DNA of 64,000 bases, taken from Kordia antarctica. Its GTDB lineage: Bacteria; Bacteroidota; Bacteroidia; Flavobacteriales; Flavobacteriaceae. Below are positions 1-7,627 of this stretch, one piece after another. The stretch is from NCBI RefSeq assembly GCF_009901525.1, contig NZ_CP019288.1, positions 3,005,501 to 3,069,500 of the forward strand. Direction: 5' to 3'. Position 1 is the first letter of the stretch, and each line of letters begins with the position of its first letter. The notes beneath the pieces were generated by a model. It did no database searches. It saw nothing but the letters and a program-made list of their open reading frames with translations, and was not told where the DNA came from. The position numbers were made by a program, and so were the translations under genes.

Positions 1-514
1 GTTATACGGAAAAGAAGATTGGCTCAATAAATTACCTCCATACAAAGGCGGCGGCGAAATGATAGACCAAGTTACGTTTGAAAAAACTACGTTTGCAGGT
101 TTGCCACACAAGTTTGAAGCTGGAACACCAAATATATGTGGTGTTATTGCTTTTGGAGTTGCGCTCGATTATATGAATGACATTGGCTTTGAAGAAATTG
201 GAGCATATGAACATGAATTATTAGTCCATGCTACTGAAAAATTACTCGCTATTGGCGATGTTACTATTTACGGAACTGGCGATAAAACAGCCGTAATTTC
301 GTTTAATATTGAAAACATTCATCCGTACGATATCGGAACTATTATAGATAAACTCGGAATTGCCGTTCGTACAGGACATCATTGTGCGCAACCAATCATG
401 GATTTCTATAAAATTCCTGGAACGGTTCGCGCTTCGTTTTCTTTTTACAATACAAAAGAAGAAATTGACACATTTATTGAAGCTATTAAGAGAGCAAAAA
501 AGATGCTTTCGTAA
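1..514 (+). CDS. sufS: SufS-type cysteine desulfurase, C-terminal part (5' end outside window)
   Basis: PLP-dependent cysteine desulfurase that takes sulfur from cysteine for Fe-S cluster assembly by the cytoplasmic SUF machinery. The reading frame is open to the left edge (position 2 onward reads LYGKEDWLNKLPPY), so the internal ATG at 59 is not the real start. About 170 C-terminal residues are visible. The FEAGTPNICG segment and the RTGHHCAQP motif, with the persulfide-forming cysteine near position 386-388, are characteristic of SufS/CsdA (group II) enzymes. sufE and a sufT-like gene lie 2 kb downstream on the same strand, which supports a suf locus. A hairpin followed by a T-run comes about 25 bases after the stop codon. 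Identification is firm; only the 5' extent is unknown. Confidence 0.95.
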   Translation, partial: LYGKEDWLNKLPPYKGGGEMIDQVTFEKTTFAGLPHKFEAGTPNICGVIAFGVALDYMNDIGFEEIGAYEHELLVHATEKLLAIGDVTIYGTGDKTAVISFNIENIHPYDIGTIIDKLGIAVRTGHHCAQPIMDFYKIPGTVRASFSFYNTKEEIDTFIEAIKRAKKMLS

Positions 515-538
515 CTTCTACATAAAAACACTTTATCT

Positions 539-571
539 AAAGAATCGATCCATTGGTCGATTCTTTTTTTT
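539..571 (+). terminator. Rho-independent terminator after sufS
   Basis: Inverted repeat AGAATCGA / TCGATTCT with an 8-base loop, followed by eight T. It lies 25 bases after the sufS stop and separates suf from the metalloprotease gene. Confidence 0.8.
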
Positions 572-729
572 GTGCGAAACTGAAAAAAATGATGCATTTT
601 ATCGATATTCGTACTAATCTCCACTTGTAAGCGCAATCTATAAAACTGTTTTATTTATAACAAAATTGTTAAATAAATGTATTTCATCTAAAAAACTAAC
701 AAAAATGTTAAATTATTCACAAAATCACA

Positions 730-737
730 TACATTTG
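730..737 (+). promoter_or_regulatory. Bacteroidota -7 promoter element before the M43 protease
   Basis: TACATTTG matches the Bacteroidota -7 consensus TAnnTTTG, 35 bases before the ATG at 772. No good TTTG -33 box is seen at the usual 19-base spacing, so the call rests on the -7 element and position alone. Confidence 0.4.
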
Positions 738-771
738 ATGCATTAACCCGAAAACTTAAAATAAGAAAATT

Positions 772-1809
772 ATGAGAAAAATTTTTCTAAGTCTGATTGC
801 TGTTGCAGCAATTACTGTATCCTGTAGTGATGACCAAACTGCTGATACAAACAATGACGAACAAGTGGCAGTTGACATGAGCGACTTCTACTTACACACA
901 GACAATAGTGAAAAAGCAGCTGGCGGTTGTTTTACAATGCAAAAGTTGAATGCCCAACTTGAAAAAGATCCAAAATTATACGATAGAATGTATGATTTAG
1001 AGAAAAAATACAGACAAACTACACTTGCTAAAAAGAAACCAGCGAAGCCAGGCGGCGGAAACGGCGGCGGCGGCGGAACTCCACCTCCAACTGATGATTT
1101 AGGTGTTGTAACAATTCCTGTATATGTACACGTTGTATATAGTAATAGCAATGAAAATATTAGCAGTACACAAGTAAACTCTCAAATCTCAGTTTTAAAC
1201 GACGATTTTAGAAGAGCTAACAATGATGCAAATCAAACACCTTCTTTGTTTTCTGGAGTAGCGGCTGATACTGAAATTCAATTCAGTTTAGCAGGAACAT
1301 TCAGGCATTCAAACTCAAGAACTTCTTGGGGAACGAATAACTTAGTAAAATCAACATATCCACCAGTAACACCTTCAACTCACATGAATATTTGGGTTTG
1401 TAATATTGGTGGCGGAATCTTAGGATATGCACAATTTCCAGGAGGAAGTCCTTCAACTGACGGTATTGTAGTTGGACCACAATATTTTGGGACATCAGGT
1501 TATGTTGCTTCTCCTTTTGATGGTGGAAGAACAACAACGCACGAAGTAGGTCACTACTTAAACTTACGCCATATTTGGGGAGACGGAAGATGTAACAGAG
1601 ATGATTTTGTTGCTGATACACCAACTTCTGATGCGCCAAACTACGGTTGTCCTTCATTCCCAACAACGAACTGTCGTTCAACGGATATGACAATGAACTA
1701 TATGGATTACACGGATGATGCGTGTATGAATATGTTTAGTGCTGGACAAAAAACTAGAATGAGAGGTATTTTACTTGCAGGTGGATCTAGAGAAAGTCTA
1801 GTAAACTAA
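772..1809 (+). CDS. M43 (pappalysin-family) zinc metalloprotease lipoprotein
   Basis: Predicted secreted zinc endopeptidase of 345 residues. The N-terminus is a lipoprotein signal (MRKIFLSLIAVAAITVSC; lipidated Cys at 18) followed by an acidic linker. A Gly-rich stretch (GGGNGGGGGTPPP, about 95-107) separates the pro-region from the catalytic domain. The catalytic motif HEVGHYLNLRH (about residues 257-267) fits the metzincin HExxHxxGxxH pattern in the variant form typical of M43, and the Met-turn MNYMDYTDDACMNMF lies about 50 residues downstream. The DxC-rich loops around RCNRDDFVADTP match the cytophagalysin/pappalysin subgroup. There is no T9SS tail, so surface anchoring by lipid is likely. 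It sits alone between two terminators and is unrelated to the flanking suf genes. Confidence 0.9.
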   Translation: MRKIFLSLIAVAAITVSCSDDQTADTNNDEQVAVDMSDFYLHTDNSEKAAGGCFTMQKLNAQLEKDPKLYDRMYDLEKKYRQTTLAKKKPAKPGGGNGGGGGTPPPTDDLGVVTIPVYVHVVYSNSNENISSTQVNSQISVLNDDFRRANNDANQTPSLFSGVAADTEIQFSLAGTFRHSNSRTSWGTNNLVKSTYPPVTPSTHMNIWVCNIGGGILGYAQFPGGSPSTDGIVVGPQYFGTSGYVASPFDGGRTTTHEVGHYLNLRHIWGDGRCNRDDFVADTPTSDAPNYGCPSFPTTNCRSTDMTMNYMDYTDDACMNMFSAGQKTRMRGILLAGGSRESLVN

Positions 1810-1836
1810 TTCTAAAATACAATGCTAAATTAATAT

Positions 1837-1866
1837 AAAAAAGACGCCAATATTGGCGTCTTTTTT
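1837..1866 (+). terminator. Rho-independent terminator after the M43 protease
   Basis: Perfect palindromic stem GACGCCAA/TTGGCGTC flanked by an A-run and a T-run (A6/T6), so it could act on both strands. It lies 28 bases after the stop codon. Confidence 0.85.
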
Positions 1867-1902
1867 GTATTATTATAGGATTAAACTTATAAAAAACTTA
1901 CC

Positions 1903-2361
1903 ATGAAATATTTACTGTATTTATTTTCTATTGTTTTATTTGCAAAAGGTTGCGGCGAAACTTCTGCTGAAACTGAAACTACTAAAAGTGCGCAAGACGA
2001 TATCTCTATTATATATGAAGCGTCTTCGCGCGGATTTTACCAAAAGATACAGCTTTCAAAAGAAGAAATTAGTATTCCTAAAGATAGAAACGCAAATCTT
2101 GTGCTTAGAAAAACATGTAGTAAAGCCGATTGGAACGAAGTTGTGCAATTACTAGACAAAATTGATGGTGAAAAACTTGGTGAAACAAGTGCAAATGAAG
2201 AAGATTTTGCCCGCGATGCTGCAATTCCAGCGACACTTACTATAAAATATAAAGATAAAACGGTGACTTCCAAAACGTTTTCGCACGAAAATCCGCCAAC
2301 AACGTTAGCGCCATTAGTTGCAAAATTACAAGCAATGGCAAAAGCAGTTGAAAATCAGTAA
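1903..2361 (+). CDS. Small hypothetical lipoprotein (152 aa)
   Basis: Not assigned to a named family. The N-terminus MKYLLYLFSIVLFAKGC is a short hydrophobic signal ending in a plausible lipobox Cys at 17. The mature part is polar and carries an internal segment (ISIIYEASSRGFYQKIQLSKEEI, in pieces around 36-60) that resembles small Bacteroidota periplasmic proteins of unknown role. There are no catalytic motifs. A -7 promoter for sufE overlaps its end, so it is probably a separate unit. Possible functions are envelope stress or binding; none is supported by the sequence. Confidence 0.7.
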   Translation: MKYLLYLFSIVLFAKGCGETSAETETTKSAQDDISIIYEASSRGFYQKIQLSKEEISIPKDRNANLVLRKTCSKADWNEVVQLLDKIDGEKLGETSANEEDFARDAAIPATLTIKYKDKTVTSKTFSHENPPTTLAPLVAKLQAMAKAVENQ

Positions 2362-2378
2362 TAGTTGTTGTATTTTTG
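2348..2378 (+). promoter_or_regulatory. Promoter for the sufE-sufT-DUF2480 unit
   Basis: TATTTTTG at 2371-2378 matches the -7 consensus TAnnTTTG. A TTG sits 20 bases upstream (2348-2350), close to the expected -33 position. The ATG of sufE is at 2414. Confidence 0.55.
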
Positions 2379-2413
2379 CGTCTAAGATTTTAATCGTGTA
2401 AACGAATAAAAAA

Positions 2414-2836
2414 ATGACAATACAGGAAATACAAGCTGAAATAGTAGACGAGTTTGCCATGTTTGACGATTGGATGCAACGCTACGAATATATGATTGAC
2501 CTTGGAAAATCGCTTCCGCTGATTGATAAAAGCTTAAAAAAAGACGAAAACCTCATCAAAGGTTGTCAAAGTAAAGTTTGGGTTCACGGCGAAATGAATG
2601 CTGATACATTGGTGTTTACCGCAGATAGTGACGCTATTATTACCAAAGGAATCATTGCAATTTTAATTCGTGCTTTTTCAAACCAAAGTCCAGCAGCAAT
2701 TATTGAAGCAAATACTGATTTTATTGACGAAATTGGCCTGAAAGAACATTTATCGCCAACTCGTGCCAACGGATTGGTCAGTATGATTAAGCGACTAAAG
2801 TTATACGCAGTAGCGTATCAATCACAATTAAATTAA
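2414..2836 (+). CDS. sufE: SufE-like sulfur acceptor
   Basis: Cysteine desulfuration protein that accepts the persulfide from SufS and stimulates it. The 140-residue length is standard. The acceptor motif IKGCQSKVWV places the active Cys at residue 51, matching the conserved SufE Cys, and the N-terminal DDWMQRYEYMIDLGK and C-terminal LSPTRANGLVSMI blocks are family hallmarks. It is followed after 14 bases by the sufT/DUF59 gene and then DUF2480, an arrangement that suggests a small Fe-S maturation operon. No oddities seen. Confidence 0.93.
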   Translation: MTIQEIQAEIVDEFAMFDDWMQRYEYMIDLGKSLPLIDKSLKKDENLIKGCQSKVWVHGEMNADTLVFTADSDAIITKGIIAILIRAFSNQSPAAIIEANTDFIDEIGLKEHLSPTRANGLVSMIKRLKLYAVAYQSQLN

Positions 2837-2850
2837 ATTAAATTAAAAAA

Positions 2851-3177
2851 ATGTCAGAAATCACCATAGATACAAACGCTTTAGGCGAGAAAATCGTAAA
2901 AGTATTAAAGACTATTTACGATCCAGAAATTCCAGTAGATATTTACGAATTGGGTTTAATTTATGATGTTTTTGTAAATGAAAGCTCCGATGTGAAAATT
3001 TTAATGACATTAACGTCTCCAAATTGTCCTGTGGCAGAAACGCTTCCGCTGGAAATTGAAGAAAAAGTAAAATCGTTAAAAGAAGTCAACAGCGCTATTG
3101 TTGAAATTACCTTTGAGCCGCCTTGGGACAAAGATTTAATGAGCGAAGAAGCAAAGTTAGAATTAGGCTTACTATAA
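2851..3177 (+). CDS. sufT: SufT/MIP18-family (DUF59) Fe-S assembly protein
   Basis: 108-residue stand-alone DUF59 domain protein. The block YDPEIPVDIYELGLIYDV and the conserved LTSPNCPVAETLP loop, with its Cys near residue 56, define the metal-sulfur cluster assembly factor family related to PaaD, SufT and eukaryotic CIA2. The role inferred from the family is late Fe-S cluster delivery to target proteins in the cytoplasm. It sits 14 bases after sufE and 8 bases before DUF2480, so co-transcription is likely. The exact subfamily (SufT or another DUF59 protein) is the only uncertainty. Confidence 0.88.
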   Translation: MSEITIDTNALGEKIVKVLKTIYDPEIPVDIYELGLIYDVFVNESSDVKILMTLTSPNCPVAETLPLEIEEKVKSLKEVNSAIVEITFEPPWDKDLMSEEAKLELGLL

Positions 3178-3185
3178 AAAACTAC

Positions 3186-3692
3186 ATGGCAGACGAAATT
3201 ATCAACAGAATTGCGCAAAGCAAATTGGTCACTATTAACTTAGAGGATTATTATCCTGTGGGCGAACGTGTGCTTTTTGACATCTCCGATTGGTTGTTAG
3301 AAGGATTGATATTGCGTGAAAAAGATTTTCGAAAATATGTTGCCGAGTATGATTGGTCAAAACATCAAGGACACTATGTTTCCTTAGTTTGTGCTACGGA
3401 CGCTATTATTCCTGCTTGGGCATATATGTTGGTAAGCGTACATTTAACACCTTTTGTCGAAAAAGTAATTATTGGTACGTTGGAGAATTTAGAAACGTCC
3501 ATTTACCAAGATATTATTTCAAAATTAGACGTTTCAAGCTATCAAGATACGCCAATTATTATAAAAGGCTGTGCAAACAAACCTATACCAGACAACGCGT
3601 ACACGATGATAATTTCAAAATTACATGGAGTTGCTAAAAGTATCATGTATGGCGAGGCTTGTTCTTCCGTCCCACTTTACAAAAGAAAATAA
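3186..3692 (+). CDS. DUF2480 family protein
   Basis: 168-residue cytoplasmic protein of the Bacteroidota-specific family DUF2480, whose function is unknown. The start at 3186 (MADEIINRIAQSKLVTINLE) was chosen because it follows the sufT stop by 8 bases and gives the usual N-terminus; a longer upstream reading overlaps sufT. Conserved features seen are DYYPVGERVLFDISDWL, a DWSKHQGHYVSLVCATDAIIPAWAY segment (in pieces, about 58-80), and a C-terminal KGCANKP. The two Cys (KGC and EACSS), together with linkage to sufE and sufT, make an Fe-S-related role plausible but unproven. Confidence 0.85.
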   Translation: MADEIINRIAQSKLVTINLEDYYPVGERVLFDISDWLLEGLILREKDFRKYVAEYDWSKHQGHYVSLVCATDAIIPAWAYMLVSVHLTPFVEKVIIGTLENLETSIYQDIISKLDVSSYQDTPIIIKGCANKPIPDNAYTMIISKLHGVAKSIMYGEACSSVPLYKRK

Positions 3693-3750
3693 TTCTTCCA
3701 AAAAACACTTAATCTACTGATTTTTAAAATATTAAATGTTTTAAAATATT

Positions 3751-3781
3751 TTTGTGAAATGATTTTCAACTATTATATTTG
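3751..3781 (+). promoter_or_regulatory. Bacteroidota sigma-A-type promoter for the DUF3078 gene
   Basis: TTTG at 3751-3754, then exactly 19 bases, then TATATTTG at 3774-3781. This is a perfect match to TTTG-N19-TAnnTTTG. The ATG at 3810 lies about 22 bases past the expected start of transcription. Confidence 0.75.
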
Positions 3782-3809
3782 CCGTCGCAAAAACTTAAAA
3801 TTAATAGAC

Positions 3810-4733
3810 ATGAAAAAAATCATATTTGCAATTGCGTTATGTATCGGAATTACTTCCGTGAATGCGCAATCAGTAGAAGAATTAAAAGCTCAAAAATCTG
3901 AAAAGCAAGCTGCGGCTGATGCTTTACAAGGAGAAGCAAATGCTATACAAGCACAAATTGATGCTTTGCCAGGATGGAAAAAAGGAGCTTTTGGAACTAT
4001 TGGAGGAAGCCTTTCTCAATTTAATGATTGGTATTCACAAGGAACACCAAACATTTCATCTGGAAATATCGGATTTACAGTAAATGCTTTTGCTAACTTG
4101 AATCAAGAAAAGTTTTTCTGGAATAATAGTGCAAATGTAAACTTATCATGGGTTAAGATTGATGACAAAGACGATCCTACGGATAATGACAAATTTAGAG
4201 AAGCTACGGATGTATTCAATGTAAGTTCTTTGTACGGTTATAAATTATCTGAAAAATTTGCGATCTCAGCTTTGGGAGAATATAGGACGACAATTTTGGA
4301 CAATTTTAATGATCCTGGCTATTTAGATCTTGGTGTCGGTGGAACTTGGACGCCAATAAAAAATTTAATTGTTGTTGTTCATCCATTAAACTACAACTTT
4401 GTATTTAGTGACAATGATTCTGTTTTTGAATCTTCATTAGGTGCAAAAATCGTAGCAGATTATACAAGACGTATTGGTGCAATAAACTTTAAGACAAACT
4501 TATCCATGTTTCAAAGCTATAAAAACAGTGATTATTCAAACTGGACATGGTCAAACTCATTTAGTTATACATTATGGAAAAAGATTGGTGTAGGTTTCGA
4601 TTTTGCTTTAAGACAAAATAAACAAGAAGCGGTAAGTTTCAATCTTGCAAATGGAAATTTAGGAACTACGTTTGATAATGTAGATAACAAATTACAATCA
4701 TACTGGACAGTTGGTTTAAGTTATAACTTATAG
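3810..4733 (+). CDS. DUF3078 family secreted/outer-membrane protein
   Basis: 307-residue protein with a signal peptide (MKKIIFAIALCIGITSVNAQ, cleavage after A19), then a short Ala/Gln-rich coiled segment (VEELKAQKSEKQAAADALQ), then a region matching DUF3078: PGWKKGAFGTIGGSLSQFNDW, a SGNIGFTVNAFANLN strand pair and alternating aromatic strands to the C-terminal aromatic residue. The strand pattern suggests an outer-membrane beta-barrel. Function is unknown. The start at 3810 was chosen over an in-frame upstream codon at 3759 because 3759 lies within the promoter. A terminator follows. DUF3078 genes are common in flavobacteria and no pathway link is visible here. Confidence 0.87.
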   Translation: MKKIIFAIALCIGITSVNAQSVEELKAQKSEKQAAADALQGEANAIQAQIDALPGWKKGAFGTIGGSLSQFNDWYSQGTPNISSGNIGFTVNAFANLNQEKFFWNNSANVNLSWVKIDDKDDPTDNDKFREATDVFNVSSLYGYKLSEKFAISALGEYRTTILDNFNDPGYLDLGVGGTWTPIKNLIVVVHPLNYNFVFSDNDSVFESSLGAKIVADYTRRIGAINFKTNLSMFQSYKNSDYSNWTWSNSFSYTLWKKIGVGFDFALRQNKQEAVSFNLANGNLGTTFDNVDNKLQSYWTVGLSYNL

Positions 4734-4756
4734 AAAGCCAATTATAGAATATTTTA

Positions 4757-4787
4757 AAAAAGCGTTCCTATTGGAGCGCTTTTTTTA
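4757..4787 (+). terminator. Rho-independent terminator after the DUF3078 gene
   Basis: Stem AGCGTTCC / GGAGCGCT (one G-T wobble), four-base loop, flanked by A6 and T7. It starts about 25 bases after the stop. Confidence 0.8.
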
Positions 4788-4996
4788 TGCGTATTGTTTA
4801 ACTTTAAGATGTTTTATTTGTCAAGTTGAACTTGATTCAGCTTCACATAACAGTTAGTACACAGGCTAGAATATTCGTGAATTCGAGGCGAAAGACAGTT
4901 ATAAAATCTGTTTTCAAAGTACTTCTCGATACAAATTTGTTTTGAGTTCACCACAAGAAACTCATTTTCAAATTAATACACTTTAAAATTGACGCA
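4788..4996. repeat. Intergenic stretch with dispersed short repeat remnants
   Basis: No gene seen. It contains the palindrome TCAAGTTGAACTTGA near 4819-4833 and the sequence ACTTCTCGATACAAA near 4921-4935. The latter is the reverse complement of the TTTGTATCGAGAAGT motif found twice at 39.18-39.3 kb, so it looks like a dispersed intergenic repeat family. Confidence 0.5.
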
Positions 4997-5851
4997 TTAA
5001 TTTTTTATTATCTTCTTTAAAATAGATTGATTATCTGATAATTGAATGTTTACATAGTACATTCCTTCTGCTAAAGAAGACACATCAATATGTGTGAAGT
5101 TAGTGTTGTAGTTTTTAATAATACGACCAGAAACATCCGCAATAGAAAGCGAAATAGGCATCCTGTTTTTTGTGATAAGTATTAAAAAGTTTCGTGTCGG
5201 ATTGGGAATTAATTGAATTTCATCAATAGTATTTGTAGCAATACCAAGCGCACAATTAGTCGTAGGCGTTGTTCCTGCTTCCATATGATATTCTATGGCG
5301 GCATATTCTTCTGGAGTATCATCAATACAGGCAAAATCTATATTTTCGGTGTAGAATAGTGAAAAAGTTCCGCTAGGAAAATTATTGTTCTGCATATTCA
5401 GATATTCAAGTGTGGTAATATCTTCTATACTTTGATTTACAAGGTTGGGCAAATCAGAAATATCTATTCTTTTTAATGTTGCACATGTTCCGATATACAA
5501 ATCTGTTAAATTGGTTAGTCCGAGTAATTCAAAATTTTCCATGTTTCCAAAATAGAGAATTCTCAGTTTTTCCAAATTGCTAAAATGATGCAAATCCTCC
5601 ACAGATGCAACAAAATACGTATCTGGAAAGTTTCCCAAAAACAAACTCGTTATATTTAATGCTTCAGTCAGTTGTATTTCAGTATCATTATTTACGTCTG
5701 CATCACTATCTGGAACTCCATCATTATTTGTGTCCACACAATTTTCAGTTAGTAAATAAGACTTTAAGTTAGCATCTTCAAAATTGATAGTTTGTCCAAA
5801 ACTTGCGGTTCCAACTGCTAAAGTTATAATTAGCGAGATTGCTGTTTTCAT
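4997..5851 (-). CDS. Secreted LRR-like protein with T9SS type A sorting domain
   Basis: 284-residue extracellular protein. It has a signal peptide (MKTAISLIITLAVGTASFG), a short region with irregular leucine-rich-like units (LTNLTDLYIGTCATLKRIDIS, in pieces), and a calcium-type segment (CVDTNNDGVPDSDADVNND near 37-56). The last 75 residues form a type A T9SS C-terminal domain: LIPNPTRNFLIL, SIADVSGRIIKNY and AEGMYYVNIQL, ending in KKIIKN. Export across the outer membrane by the type IX system is therefore predicted. The binding partner is unknown. It stands alone, opposite to both neighbours. Confidence 0.85.
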   Translation of the reverse strand: MKTAISLIITLAVGTASFGQTINFEDANLKSYLLTENCVDTNNDGVPDSDADVNNDTEIQLTEALNITSLFLGNFPDTYFVASVEDLHHFSNLEKLRILYFGNMENFELLGLTNLTDLYIGTCATLKRIDISDLPNLVNQSIEDITTLEYLNMQNNNFPSGTFSLFYTENIDFACIDDTPEEYAAIEYHMEAGTTPTTNCALGIATNTIDEIQLIPNPTRNFLILITKNRMPISLSIADVSGRIIKNYNTNFTHIDVSSLAEGMYYVNIQLSDNQSILKKIIKN

Positions 5852-6218
5852 ACTGCATCATTTCAAAACAAGTTACGACAAAAAATGTACTTGCAGTTTT
5901 CTGAGTTTATTAAAGTAAACCTATCTCTTTACTTTTTTGTGTATTTGTAAACTAATTTGTTTACTTTTTTACATCTAACACAAACAGAATATTTAACGAT
6001 TAAAACGCGCTGAAGTATTCCCATCTAATAGTCCTGTTACTTCGCCAAAAGTGATAATCTGATTCATACTGAAACTCTAAATTATAAACGTAAACTTAAG
6101 GGTAAATAACAGATAATGTGTAAATTTTACTAGTAAATTTTTATTTGACTTCTTCAATTAAAAAGTCGAACTTCGGTATCAACCGAAAAAATTAATACTA
6201 AAACAGTAAAAGATTGAC
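5852..6218. other. Gene-poor AT-rich intergenic region
   Basis: No complete gene is seen. On the minus strand, 5993-6067 encodes a 24-codon reading frame (MNQIITFGEVTGLLDGNTSARFNR) that resembles the first residues of PfkB-type sugar kinases and may be a decayed remnant. The rest is low complexity and AT-rich. Confidence 0.4.
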
Positions 6219-6836
6219 ATGAAACTTTCATCAAAAGCAAAAAATATATATTCCCAAATTACCCAAAAAAAATACTAAACTTGGCGATTTTCGAAAAATT
6301 GCAAAAGAGATTAAAAAAGATCATGAATTGGCAATGGAATTATGGTCTACCAATGAATTTATTCCGCGTCAATTGGCAATTCTAATCATGGACAAAAAGT
6401 GTATCACTGAAGAGTTCATTAACCAAATTGATACAGATATTCAAAAACATGAGTTGGAGGAAAGAAATCAATTAACGGATTGGTTTATGGCAAATCAACT
6501 CACAAAAGACAAACGTATCATTGCTTTTATTGAATCTTGGAGAAAAAGCACTTCTGTCATAAAAAGACGAGTTTTTTGGTATTATCAGGCAAGATTAAGA
6601 TGGATGGGAAATACCAATCACGCAAACACAGAAGATTTATTAACTATGATAGAAACAGACATCATGACTGAACAACCTGAAGTTCAATGGGCAAATGGGA
6701 AGAAAAATATAGAGCTAGCTGCATTTCCATTGGAGAAAAAACTGGACTTTATAAAGATGAAATAGTTCCAAGAGGATGCACACCAAGTTATCTTCCGCAA
6801 TTTATTTCGATTGAAGTTTCCAAATTGAAAAAGTAG
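6219..6836 (+). pseudogene. Frameshifted DNA alkylation repair (AlkD-like HEAT-repeat) gene
   Basis: The longest intact frame (6241-6765) reads KLGDFRKIAKEIKKDHELAMELW, then FIPRQLAILIMDKK, ERNQLTDWFMANQLTKDK and RRVFWYYQARLRW, matching the HEAT-like DNA alkylation repair family. Two lesions are visible. Near 6270 the plausible start at 6219 (MKLSSKAKNIYSQ) hits a stop in another frame just before the conserved block. Near 6695-6705 the family-typical segment after PEVQWA is missing and the frame shifts, so the genuine C-terminus (ASCISIGEKTGLYKDEIV, then GCTPSYLPQFISIEV) is read in a second frame ending at 6836. The protein is unlikely to be functional. The family assignment is from recognition of the residue pattern, not from a search. 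Confidence 0.68.
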
Positions 6837-6877
6837 CGAGGTTTTCCTCATTCGTTAATACAAATTTAGTAAAATTA

Positions 6878-7516
6878 ATGGGCATAAATATACAAGGAAT
6901 AGCAGTTGATCTAAAAGACATTAATGAGATTTCTAAAAGACTATTATTTAATCCACTATCAGAATTTGGAAAGTCTACATTTGGAGAAATATCAGTGAAC
7001 AGAATTGAAAATGATGAGCTTTATAGTATTAAAACTGAAAAAGGCTACATACTACTTGTTGGTGACAATATTCCTTTATGGGAAATAGAAAAGAGAGAAA
7101 AAAGCAACTCTCATTATTGGAAAATTTCTTTAAAACTACTTTCCAAAAAAGGTAAAGCACTAAAATTTATGATTGGAGAAACCTCAGGGATTTTTGCATA
7201 TAAATATTATGTACACGGAAACCAAATAAGATACTTTAGCTTTAGTGAAGGAGAAATCATCGTTGATAATGGAAACAAAATGAATGTAGAGTTTCAAGGT
7301 TTATTCCCGGATCAGGTTATATATCAATTAATTTCTGAAATAACAGGAGACGATATTTCTACAATATCTCCCATGAAAGAAGTTTATATTTATAAATATG
7401 CTGGAATGAATTTGATGAGTGAAATTATTGCTAACCCAGATACTCAATATCGTAAATGGTACATTTATTATAGAAAGTTGAAAAAAATTATCAAATCACT
7501 TTACACCAAAACCTAA
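6878..7516 (+). CDS. Hypothetical protein, 212 aa
   Basis: Not recognised. A soluble, Lys/Ile/Tyr-rich protein with no signal peptide or membrane segment. It alternates beta-type strands (YSIKTEKGYILLVGDNI, YWKISLKLLSKKG, FMIGETSGIFAYKYYVHG) with a helical C-terminus rich in Tyr and Lys. Its lower-than-average GC and its place next to a pseudogene and dispersed repeats suggest a variable locus. It could be an immunity-like or orphan protein, but nothing in the sequence decides. The start ATG at 6878 lies 41 bases after the pseudogene end. Confidence 0.55.
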   Translation: MGINIQGIAVDLKDINEISKRLLFNPLSEFGKSTFGEISVNRIENDELYSIKTEKGYILLVGDNIPLWEIEKREKSNSHYWKISLKLLSKKGKALKFMIGETSGIFAYKYYVHGNQIRYFSFSEGEIIVDNGNKMNVEFQGLFPDQVIYQLISEITGDDISTISPMKEVYIYKYAGMNLMSEIIANPDTQYRKWYIYYRKLKKIIKSLYTKT

Positions 7517-7575
7517 CAAAGAATTACTCTAAAAACATTCAGAGATTAGTGTTGAAAATAAAATACCGGATTTTT

Positions 7576-7622
7576 AGACTTTTCCTCATTCGCTAGCGTC
7601 AAATTCCTGCCTACGCAGGAAT
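7576..7622. repeat. Short palindromic intergenic repeat
   Basis: ATTCCTGC-CTAC-GCAGGAAT at 7603-7622 is a perfect 8-bp hairpin. It is preceded by TTTTCCTCATTCG, which also occurs at 6842-6854 after the alkylation-repair pseudogene. GCAGGAAT hairpins of this kind are frequent between genes in flavobacteria (general knowledge). Confidence 0.5.
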
Positions 7623-7627
7623 CAAAC

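Noticed and set aside
888-1151. Minus-strand proline-rich reading frame across the M43 protease gene
   Set aside because: It is the complement of the Gly-rich linker of the real gene and has no features of its own; it is a shadow frame.
6328-6765. Intact 145-aa protein starting at TTG
   Set aside because: Conserved sequence continues upstream in frame (KLGDFRKIAKEIKKDHE), and the true C-terminus is in another frame. It is part of a pseudogene.
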